Origin: Clostridiales bacterium
Lineage (GTDB): Bacteria; Bacillota; Clostridia; Oscillospirales; Oscillospiraceae
NCBI GenBank assembly: GCA_012520395.1
Contig: JAAYOL010000087.1
Coordinates: forward strand, 1-38,451
Direction: 5' to 3'
Length of the DNA stretch: 38,451 nucleotides
How positions within the stretch are numbered: the first letter of the stretch is position 1; each line of letters opens with the position of its first letter. Shown one piece after another: positions 32,586 through 38,451 of this stretch. The translations under genes were made by a program, and so were the position numbers. A model generated the notes under the pieces. That model was not told where the DNA came from and did not search any database. It saw nothing but the letters and a program-made list of their open reading frames with translations.

Positions 32586-32686
32586 AAAGCCACGCGGAAT
32601 TGGCAGTTGTACATATTGGGAGATAGGGGATAGCTCTACTCCGATGTGCGATGTGGCTTTCACTTTTGAAAGCCGCTTTTTGTTTT
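32586..32686 (+). terminator. Riboswitch expression platform: antiterminator/terminator pair
   Basis: The terminator stem GTGGCTTTC/GAAAGCCGC (32653-32661 with 32668-32676) with a 6-base loop is followed by TTTTTGTTTT. AAAGCCAC at 32586-32593 is perfectly complementary to GTGGCTTT (32653-32660), the 5' arm of the terminator. It can therefore form the competing antiterminator. This shows an intact regulatory switch. Confidence 0.75.
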
Positions 32687-32899
32687 GTCGATTTCGCCTG
32701 AGCTATTGGCGCGGTCACGACCCCACGATAGACGGGTGATGATAGAATCCTTGCAATGACAGAAATTGTGTGATGTTCTGTTCAACATTAAGCACAATAA
32801 GAATCCGGAGGCGTGTTGCCTCCGGATTCTTATTGTCAAGAGTATATTACTTGAGGTTTTGAAGGCGGCCCTGTATCTCCTTTGAGCCGAACAAAAAGC
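32687..32899. other. Gene-free stretch behind the riboswitch, with a 19 bp perfect hairpin
   Basis: Only very short ORFs occur after the riboswitch terminator. One of about 29 codons (starting MFCSTLSTIR) reads through a hairpin and has no ribosome-binding site. The hairpin has perfect 19-base arms (32794-32812 and 32818-32836) with loop GTGTT and A/T-rich outer ends. It looks like a bidirectional terminator. I see no tRNA, repeat element or recognisable gene remnant here. Confidence 0.6.
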
Positions 32900-32901
32900 T
32901 A

Positions 32902-32939
32902 AAACCGAGGAATGTTGTTAACTCAACAATCCTCGGTTT
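32902..32939 (-). terminator. Terminator of the perR-rubrerythrin operon
   Basis: A 10 bp stem (32902-32911 with 32930-32939, core AAACCGAGGA) and an inner 5 bp stem are followed on the minus strand by TAGCTTTTTG. It lies about 60 bp past the rubrerythrin stop. Confidence 0.7.
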
Positions 32940-32999
32940 CGTAATAAGTATCAGCCCAGTGCCGTCAACACTTGATTTTTTGGGCGCTGAGGGTGAATT

Positions 33000-33551
33000 T
33001 TAAGCACCGAAGTAGCGCTTCAGGAGACCTGCGAAGCCCGCCCCGTGTCTGGCCTCATCCTTTGCCATCTCCATCACGGTATCATAAATGCCATCGTAGC
33101 CTAGCTCCTTAGCGCGCTTTGCAAGCTCGCACTTGCCTGAGCAGGCGCCGGACTCGGCGCTTGTGCGCATCTCGAGGTTCTTTTTAGTGCTGTCGGTGAC
33201 GACTTCGCCCAAAAGCTCGGCAAACTTGGCGGCATGCTCTGCCTCCTCGAAGGCGTAGCGCTTAAACGCCTCGGCAATCTCCGGATAGCCCTCGCGGTCG
33301 GCCACGCGGCTCATCGCAAGATACATGCCAACCTCGCTACATTCTCCGTTGAAGTTATCAAGAAGACCCTGGTAAACGTCCATCTCCACCTTGTCTTTAG
33401 CGCCGATGCCGACTATATGCTCGGCGGCAAAGCCCTCATCCTCCACAAGCTCCTTGAACTTGCTTGCAGGAACCCTGCATATGGGGCAGGACTCGGGAGG
33501 ATTCGGCCCCTCGTGAACATAACCACATACAGTACATACCCATTTTTTCAT
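33000..33551 (-). CDS. Rubrerythrin with N-terminal rubredoxin domain (reverse rubrerythrin)
   Basis: This is a 183-residue protein. Its N-terminal rubredoxin iron site is CTVC...CPIC (C6, C9, C22, C25), followed by a four-helix diiron domain with ECSEVG, FEEAEH and DEARHG. Putting the rubredoxin first is the reverse-rubrerythrin order, typical of clostridial NADH-dependent peroxidases that reduce hydrogen peroxide and oxygen. GGAGG lies upstream of the ATG. The gene follows the PerR-like gene by 51 bp on the same strand and is presumably induced with it by peroxide. A short stem GAGCG/CGCTC sits in the gap. Confidence 0.95.
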   Translation of the reverse strand: MKKWVCTVCGYVHEGPNPPESCPICRVPASKFKELVEDEGFAAEHIVGIGAKDKVEMDVYQGLLDNFNGECSEVGMYLAMSRVADREGYPEIAEAFKRYAFEEAEHAAKFAELLGEVVTDSTKKNLEMRTSAESGACSGKCELAKRAKELGYDGIYDTVMEMAKDEARHGAGFAGLLKRYFGA

Positions 33552-33602
33552 TGCTGATAAACCTCCGTAAAAATAATAAATATATTAGGAGCGATTGTAC
33601 GC

Positions 33603-33989
33603 TCATTTTTTGCATTTGTTACATTTTCCGTGAAATACTATCTCGCAGTACTCAACCTCGCCTCCGGAGAAGTTTTCCATGCTATCAATAAGCCTGTAGT
33701 CAGGCTCAATATCCAAATCTAAGACATTCCCACAGGCATCACAGATAAAGTGAGGATGCGGCAGGACGTTCGCGTCAAAGCGCTCCTGGCCATTTACCGT
33801 GCCGACGCATCTTATAAGCCCCTCCCCGCGGAAAAGCGAAAGGTTTCTGTATACCGTTCCGAGGCTAAGGTCGGGATAAACAGGCTTTAGCCTTGTGTAT
33901 ATCCATTCGGCGCTGGGGTGTGACCTGGTGGAGCGCAGCGTTTCTAATATCGCCTCACGCTTACGGCTGTACTTTCTTGCCGTTTTCAT
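33603..33989 (-). CDS. Fur-family regulator, PerR-like
   Basis: This 128-residue Fur-family protein has the DNA-binding part HPSAEWIYTRLKP and LSLGTVYRNLSLF. Its regulatory metal ligands are RFD, HPHF and an aspartate in NVLDLD. PerR has aspartate at the last of these positions where Fur has glutamate, which favours PerR. Structural zinc cysteines are CDACG and CNKCKK. PerR oxidises its own histidines in peroxide stress and releases DNA. The adjacent rubrerythrin gene is the expected target. GAGGTG precedes the ATG. Its promoter carries a palindromic operator. Confidence 0.88.
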   Translation of the reverse strand: MKTARKYSRKREAILETLRSTRSHPSAEWIYTRLKPVYPDLSLGTVYRNLSLFRGEGLIRCVGTVNGQERFDANVLPHPHFICDACGNVLDLDIEPDYRLIDSMENFSGGEVEYCEIVFHGKCNKCKK

Positions 33990-34000
33990 GTTACACCTCT

Positions 34001-34056
34001 ATAACAATAATGATAACTGTTATTGTTATTATAACCTATACTTTTTTATTTGTAAA
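34001..34056 (-). promoter_or_regulatory. perR promoter with Fur/PerR-type palindrome
   Basis: On the minus strand TTTACA (34051-34056), 17 bp, TATAAT (34028-34033). Just downstream is a perfect 10-base inverted repeat ATAACAATAA/TTATTGTTAT (34001-34010 and 34020-34029, 9-base spacer). It overlaps the -10 and the expected start. This is the AT-rich palindrome expected of a Per or Fur box and implies autorepression. Confidence 0.65.
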
Positions 34057-34299
34057 GAGTTTTTTGCAAAAAACAAAAAATATTTTTTGTGGTCTGCCCT
34101 TTAACTTCGCTTATCAATTGAGTTTTAAGCCGAAAAAATATGCAACACACCCTCGCCCGGGTTTTTATATCAAAAAAGTGAACTTGTTATCATAAAGTTT
34201 TGTAAGGGTCTGTTTTTTTTAGTGGTAATCTGTTACAATATATATGAACAAAAATATCGGCTAACCTCAAATTAAAAAGTAAAAGGGAGAATCGGTAAA
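34057..34299 (+). promoter_or_regulatory. Intergenic region before prs with extended -10 promoter
   Basis: The only recognisable element is TGT-TACAAT (34231-34239), an extended -10 with a poor -35, about 60 bp before the prs start. The AT-rich rest (34057-34210) shows no convincing structure, ORF or riboswitch. In particular I saw no purine aptamer. Confidence 0.4.
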
Positions 34300-35259
34300 A
34301 TGATTTCACACGGCAAGGAGATAAAGATTTTTTCAGGAAGCTCGCATCCCAAATTTGCGGAGGCGGTTTGCCGTCATTTGGGCCTCAGACTAGGCCAATC
34401 GGAGGTAAAGTCCTTTTCAGACGGAGAAAAATCCATATCTATTCTTGAAACCGTTCGAGGTGCAGATGTATTTCTCATACAGTCAACTTGTGGGCCCGTC
34501 AACGACAACCTGGTGGAAATGCTCATTATGATAGACGCGTTCAGACGCGCCTCCGCCGGCAGAATTACAGCCGTTATGCCTTATTTCGGATACGCAAGGC
34601 AGGACAGAAAGGCCAAGGCCAGAGACCCCATCTCGGCAAAGCTGGTTGCCAATATCATCACCTGCGCCGGGGCGGACAGGGTTTTGACAATGGACCTTCA
34701 TGCGGCCCAGATTCAGGGCTTTTTTGACATTCCCGTTGACAATATGCTCGGGAACCCTCTCTTTGTGGAATATTACATAAATAAGTTCGGCCCGGATAGC
34801 AGCGATGTCGTGGTCGTGTCTCCCGATGTCGGCTCGGTGTCGCGGGCCAGAGCCTTTGCCCAGAAGATGGGCATGGGACTTGCCATCGTGGACAAGCGTC
34901 GGCAGAAGGCCAATTCCTCCGAGGTAATGAATATAATCGGAAACGTACAGGGCAAGCATGTCATACTGTTTGACGACATGGTTGACACCGCAGGGAGCAT
35001 ATGCGGCGCGGCCAATGCCCTGGTGGAAATCGGAGGGGCGAAGGACGTCTATGCCTGCGCCACGCACGGGGTGCTCTCCGGCCCGGCCATTGACCGCATC
35101 AACGAAAGCTGCATAAAGGAGATGATGTTCCTCGACACCATCCCCTATCCCTCGGACAAAAAGTGCGATAAAATCGGCTATATCTCCGCGGCGCACATGT
35201 TCGCCGAGGCGATAGACAGAGTTTACGAGGAAGTTTCCATTTCACCCTTATTCAGATAA
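34300..35259 (+). CDS. prs: Ribose-phosphate pyrophosphokinase
   Basis: This 319-residue enzyme makes PRPP from ribose-5-phosphate and ATP for purine, pyrimidine, histidine and tryptophan synthesis. Motifs are FSDGE, the flexible loop YARQDRKAKARDPISAKL, metal-binding DLHAAQIQGFF, PDVGSVSRA, and the PRPP loop ILFDDMVDTAGS. Length is normal for class I enzymes. AAAGGGAGA lies upstream of the ATG. It is 15 bp before pth and cotranscribed with it, a frequent clostridial and bacillar neighbourhood. Confidence 0.97.
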   Translation: MISHGKEIKIFSGSSHPKFAEAVCRHLGLRLGQSEVKSFSDGEKSISILETVRGADVFLIQSTCGPVNDNLVEMLIMIDAFRRASAGRITAVMPYFGYARQDRKAKARDPISAKLVANIITCAGADRVLTMDLHAAQIQGFFDIPVDNMLGNPLFVEYYINKFGPDSSDVVVVSPDVGSVSRARAFAQKMGMGLAIVDKRRQKANSSEVMNIIGNVQGKHVILFDDMVDTAGSICGAANALVEIGGAKDVYACATHGVLSGPAIDRINESCIKEMMFLDTIPYPSDKKCDKIGYISAAHMFAEAIDRVYEEVSISPLFR

Positions 35260-35274
35260 AAGCGAGGTTCAGCC

Positions 35275-35868
35275 ATGTTTTTTATACCCAAACGGAGGGG
35301 CCAGCCGGCGTGGCTGGTTGCGTTTCTGGGTAATCCGGGAGCAAAGTATGATAAGACAAGGCATAACGCCGGATATATGGCGGCAGCCTTTCTCGAGTCG
35401 GAGCAGGGGATAAAAATCCGCTCGCTTAAATTCAAATCGCTGACGGAGCTGTGCACACTGGGCGGGGCCAAGGCGCTTGCGATTAAGCCCCAGACCTTTA
35501 TGAACCTCAGCGGGCAGGCTGTTAGGGAGGCCGCGGCCTTTTATCGAATACCCGCGGACCATATAATAGTAGTCTGTGACGATACGGCGCTCCCGCTCGG
35601 AAAGCTCCGCATAAGAAGGCAGGGCAGTGCCGGCGGCCACAACGGACTAAAGAGTATAATATCCTGTCTTGGTACCGATGCCTTTTTGCGGGTGAAGATA
35701 GGCGTGGGCGCGCCTTCGCACCCGGAGCACGACCTTGTCGACTGGGTTATAGGCAGGATGAGCGACAAGGAATATGAGCAGCTCCTTGCCTCGTCGAAAG
35801 AGGCGCTCAGGGCAGTCGAGGCGATTATAGAGCATGGCGTTGAAGCAGCGATGAATAAGTTCAACTGA
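35275..35868 (+). CDS. pth: Peptidyl-tRNA hydrolase
   Basis: This 197-residue enzyme cleaves peptidyl-tRNA released from stalled ribosomes. The core motif FLGNPGAKYDKTRHNAGY contains the catalytic histidine of TRHN (about H30). KPQTFMNLSG, DDTALPLGKLRIR and GSAGGHNGLKSI follow in family order. The N-terminus has about ten extra residues (MFFIPKRRGQ) compared with the usual start just before the first strand. The start at 35275 is kept because no alternative start codon lies between it and the conserved strand. Expressed from the prs promoter. Confidence 0.96.
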   Translation: MFFIPKRRGQPAWLVAFLGNPGAKYDKTRHNAGYMAAAFLESEQGIKIRSLKFKSLTELCTLGGAKALAIKPQTFMNLSGQAVREAAAFYRIPADHIIVVCDDTALPLGKLRIRRQGSAGGHNGLKSIISCLGTDAFLRVKIGVGAPSHPEHDLVDWVIGRMSDKEYEQLLASSKEALRAVEAIIEHGVEAAMNKFN

Positions 35869-35881
35869 ATACCGTGAAGCT

Positions 35882-35907
35882 ATATCGGGCGGAATACCGC
35901 CCGATAT
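35882..35907. terminator. GC-rich hairpin after pth, possible terminator
   Basis: An 11 bp perfect stem (35882-35892 with 35897-35907) closes an AATA tetraloop. No U-run follows, so intrinsic termination is uncertain. It lies 14 bp after the pth stop and just before the next promoter. Confidence 0.4.
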
Positions 35908-35918
35908 CTATATAGCGG

Positions 35919-35947
35919 TTGAAAAAAACGCGCAAGTAATGTAAGAT
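35919..35947 (+). promoter_or_regulatory. Promoter of the aconitase-isocitrate dehydrogenase operon
   Basis: TTGAAA (35919-35924), 17 bp, TAAGAT (35942-35947), about 40 bp before the gene start. Confidence 0.55.
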
Positions 35948-35985
35948 TAATCATTAAATCAGTATAGCAACGGAGAGGAGAATAT

Positions 35986-38244
35986 ATGGTTTCACTTATT
36001 AAAAACGGCGTATTTGTGAAGGACGGTAAGCTTTTTGAAAGCGCCGAGGCCGGTTTTCCGACCCCGGACGAGGGCAGGGAGCAGACAATAGCCTACCGCG
36101 TAATGCGCTCGCACGACACATCGGATGACCCAAAAAAGATGCGTCTTAAATTTGACGCGCTCATATCTCATGACATCACATATGTCGGGATTATACAGAC
36201 GGCGAGGGCCAGCGGGCTTAAGGAATTCCCGGTTCCCTATGTGCTTACAAACTGCCATAACAGCCTCTGTGCCGTCGGGGGCACCATAAATGAGGACGAC
36301 CATGTCTTTGGCCTGTCCGCCGCGAAGAAGTACGGCGGCATATATGTGCCGGCAAATCAGGCGGTTATACACCAGTACGCAAGGGAGGAGCTTTCCTTCT
36401 GCGGCGGCATGATACTCGGCAGCGACAGCCATACGCGTTACGGCAGCTACGGCTGTATGGGTGTCGGCGAGGGCGGCGGCGAGCTTGTAAAGCAGCTTCT
36501 TTCCAACACCTATGATGTGGACGCGCCCGAGGTTGTGCTCGTTTGGCTTGAGGGGGAGCCGAGGCGCGGCGTCGGTCCGCAGGACGTGGCCATAGCGCTC
36601 TGCGGTGCGGTATTTAAAAACGGCTTTGTAAAGAACAAGGTACTGGAATTTGCAGGGCCCGGTGTCGCCGGCCTTGACGCAGATTACCGCATCGGCATAG
36701 ACGTAATGACCACCGAGACTTCCTGCCTGAGCTCAATTTGGACGACGGACGACAGGATAAAGGAATACTACGAGAACGTAGGCAGACCGGAGGCATACCG
36801 GGAGCTTAAGCTCGAAAAGACCGCCTATTACGACAGCGCGGTGAAAATTGACCTTTCCAAGGTGGAGTGCATGATAGCGCTGCCCTTCCACCCCTCAAAC
36901 GCTTATACGATAAAGCAGCTGCAGGAAAACCCCGAGGCCATTCTCAAGCAGGTTGAGGAGGAGTGCCGCGAAACACTCGGCGGCAAGGTTGAGCTGAAGC
37001 TGACGGACAAGATAGTCGGAGGCAAAATCGTGGCCGACCAGGGCTCAATTGTCGGCTGCTCCGGCGGCACTTACAGTAACCTTGCCGAGGCGGCCGCAAT
37101 TCTAGACGGCGCCTCCATCGGCAACAGCTACTTCGACCTGTCTGTTTATCCGGCCTCGGCGCCCATTTCACTCGCTGTTACCAAGGACGGAACGAGCGCA
37201 AGGCTCATGTCCGCCGGCGCGGTAATGAAGCCCGCCTTCTGCGGCCCTTGCTTCGGAGCGGGCGATACACCGGCGCACAATGCCCTGAGTCTGCGTCACG
37301 CGACCAGAAACTTCCCCAACCGTGAGGGCTCAAAGCCCGGCCAGGGTCAGATTTCGGCAGTGGCGCTCATGGATGCCCGCTCGATAGCCGCAACGGCAAA
37401 AAACGGCGGAGTACTTACCGCCGCGACAGATATTGACTACGAGATACCCAAAACCGATTACAAATACGACCGTACGATATATGAAAAGCGCGTGTACAAC
37501 GGCTTCGGCAAGGCGCAGCCGGACTACGAGCTGAGGCTAGGCCCGAACATCACCGACTGGCCGAAGATGTATGCCCTCGGCGAGAATATGCTCATGAAGC
37601 TCGCCGCCGTCATCTTCGATGAGGTCACGACAACCGACGAGCTCATCCCCTCAGGCGAGACATCCTCCTACCGCTCAAACCCCCTGAAGCTCTCGGAATT
37701 TGCGCTCTCACGCCGCGTGCCCGAATATGTGGGCCGCGCGAAGGCCGTTCAGGCGGCGGATATAGAGCGCCGGGCCGGCAAGGTTTCACAGGAGATTATT
37801 GACGCGCTCTCCAAGGTCACTGACAATCCGGAGGAGCTTGCGAAAACCACTGATTTCGTCTCCTGCGTGTTCGCAAAGAAGCCGGGCGACGGCAGCGCGA
37901 GGGAGCAGGCGGCCTCCTGTCAGAAGGTTCTCGGTGGCGGGGCGAACATCTGCTACGAGTACGCCACCAAGCGCTACCGCTCCAACTGTATCAACTGGGG
38001 CATAGTGCCCTTCACGATAGACAAGGATACTCCCTTCGACTATGCAGCAGACGACTATGTGTTTGTGCCTGATATCAGGGCGGCCATCGTCTCAGGCAGG
38101 GAGGAGATTCCCGCAAAGGTCATATCCAAGGACGGTGTGCACGACATCACACTCTATGTAAGGGGCCTGTCCGATGAGGAGAAGACCATTATTAAAGAGG
38201 GCTGCCTTATGAACTACTACGCCGCGCTCAATGCAAGTACCTGA
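35986..38244 (+). CDS. Aconitase-family hydratase (YbhJ-like)
   Basis: This is a 752-residue member of the aconitase superfamily. The three cluster cysteines are visible: C358 in GCSGGTYSN, and C419 and C422 in CGPCFGAGD. Upstream strings GSDSHTRYGSYGCMGVGEGGGE and the C-terminal swivel-type region with NICYEYATKRYRSNCINWG support the fold. Length and overall order resemble E. coli YbhJ (a putative hydratase) more than the classical AcnA. The next gene, 18 bp downstream, is isocitrate dehydrogenase, so conversion of citrate to isocitrate is the likely role. AACGGAGAGGAG precedes the ATG. Confidence 0.88.
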   Translation: MVSLIKNGVFVKDGKLFESAEAGFPTPDEGREQTIAYRVMRSHDTSDDPKKMRLKFDALISHDITYVGIIQTARASGLKEFPVPYVLTNCHNSLCAVGGTINEDDHVFGLSAAKKYGGIYVPANQAVIHQYAREELSFCGGMILGSDSHTRYGSYGCMGVGEGGGELVKQLLSNTYDVDAPEVVLVWLEGEPRRGVGPQDVAIALCGAVFKNGFVKNKVLEFAGPGVAGLDADYRIGIDVMTTETSCLSSIWTTDDRIKEYYENVGRPEAYRELKLEKTAYYDSAVKIDLSKVECMIALPFHPSNAYTIKQLQENPEAILKQVEEECRETLGGKVELKLTDKIVGGKIVADQGSIVGCSGGTYSNLAEAAAILDGASIGNSYFDLSVYPASAPISLAVTKDGTSARLMSAGAVMKPAFCGPCFGAGDTPAHNALSLRHATRNFPNREGSKPGQGQISAVALMDARSIAATAKNGGVLTAATDIDYEIPKTDYKYDRTIYEKRVYNGFGKAQPDYELRLGPNITDWPKMYALGENMLMKLAAVIFDEVTTTDELIPSGETSSYRSNPLKLSEFALSRRVPEYVGRAKAVQAADIERRAGKVSQEIIDALSKVTDNPEELAKTTDFVSCVFAKKPGDGSAREQAASCQKVLGGGANICYEYATKRYRSNCINWGIVPFTIDKDTPFDYAADDYVFVPDIRAAIVSGREEIPAKVISKDGVHDITLYVRGLSDEEKTIIKEGCLMNYYAALNAST

Positions 38245-38262
38245 TAAAGGACGGGTAAATAT

Positions 38263-38451
38263 ATGGACAAAATAAAAATGACAACGCCGCTTGTCGAGAT
38301 GGACGGCGACGAGATGACACGGGTTTTGTGGAAGCTCATCAAGGACGAGCTTATACTGCCTTTTGTTGATTTGAAGACAGAGTATTACGACCTCGGCCTC
38401 ATGGAGCGTGACAGGACGAACGACCAGGTTACAATTGACGCGGCCGAGGCA
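38263..38451 (+). CDS. icd: NADP-type isocitrate dehydrogenase, N-terminal part only
   Basis: The first 63 codons are present and the gene runs off the right edge. The opening with [20 protein letters not shown], followed by [19 protein letters not shown], is characteristic of the NADP-dependent isocitrate dehydrogenase type also found in eukaryotes and many bacteria. AAAGGA lies 11 bases before the ATG. It is 18 bp after the aconitase-family gene, so the pair provides the citrate-to-2-oxoglutarate arm that supplies glutamate in an anaerobe. Confidence 0.93.
   Translation, partial: MDKIKMTTPLVEMDGDEMTRVLWKLIKDELILPFVDLKTEYYDLGLMERDRTNDQVTIDAAEA

Noticed and set aside
32786-32872. 29-codon ORF after the riboswitch as its target gene
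   Set aside because: It has no ribosome-binding site and reads through a 19 bp hairpin. It more likely has no coding role.
34057-34230. Purine or other riboswitch ahead of prs
   Set aside because: The region is AT-rich with no paired elements or conserved aptamer strings that I could recognise.
1-38451. CRISPR array, prophage, insertion sequence, tRNA or rRNA
   Set aside because: No regularly spaced repeats, transposase or phage motifs, or cloverleaf-like segments were seen when reading both strands.

Overview
The window looks like chromosomal DNA of an anaerobic, spore-forming member of the Clostridia, most likely near the Oscillospirales. Three things suggest this. It carries sporulation genes (spoIIR, spoIID). 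It has the Firmicutes-type AddAB recombination nuclease. It also has anaerobe oxidative-stress genes (a rubrerythrin with an N-terminal rubredoxin, next to a PerR-like regulator). Base composition is moderately GC-rich except for one AT-rich stretch around 18.3-19.3 kb. I see no phage, transposon, CRISPR array, rRNA or tRNA. This placement is inferred from gene content, not from a search.

Layout. 1-3.5 kb (minus): a truncated YgiQ-type radical SAM gene behind an acyl-CoA synthetase gene. A divergent promoter pair separates these from a DUF3810 membrane protein with a HExxH motif (3.65-4.7 kb, plus). A DUF378 mini-membrane protein follows (minus). 5.15-10.2 kb (plus) is a tight operon: Lrp-type regulator, PLP aminotransferase, archaeal-type phosphoglycerate mutase/possible homoserine kinase, DUF1015 protein and ispE. 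A hairpin overlaps the ribosome-binding site of the next gene, spoIIR. 11-18 kb holds addB-addA, then rpmE. 18.4-19.2 kb is an AT-rich YfjL-like gene. 19.3-21.8 kb holds hflX (apparent ACG start), a YigZ-family gene and a membrane-protein gene with an apparent frameshift. 21.8-24.1 kb (minus) holds malic enzyme and spoIID.

24.2-28.8 kb: a small polytopic membrane protein (plus) converges on a three-gene minus-strand module of response regulator, histidine kinase and HtrA-type protease. Both promoters of this module carry hexamers repeated every 11 bp, so it looks like a self-controlled envelope-stress circuit. 28.9-32.2 kb (minus): a GntR (YtrA-type) regulator, a previously hidden 43-residue ORF with ATGA overlaps on both sides, an ABC ATPase and an ABC permease. 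32.16-33.0 kb has no protein gene. It holds a complete cobalamin riboswitch unit (consensus promoter, aptamer, intrinsic terminator) with no target gene behind it. 33.0-34.0 kb (minus): perR-like gene and rubrerythrin, with a palindromic operator. 34.3-38.45 kb (plus): prs-pth, then an aconitase-family gene and the start of isocitrate dehydrogenase.

The points most worth a second look are the orphan B12 riboswitch, the small ORF in the GntR-ABC operon, the TCS-HtrA operator pair, the hairpin/sigma-F arrangement at spoIIR, and two start or frame anomalies (hflX, and the gene after yigZ).
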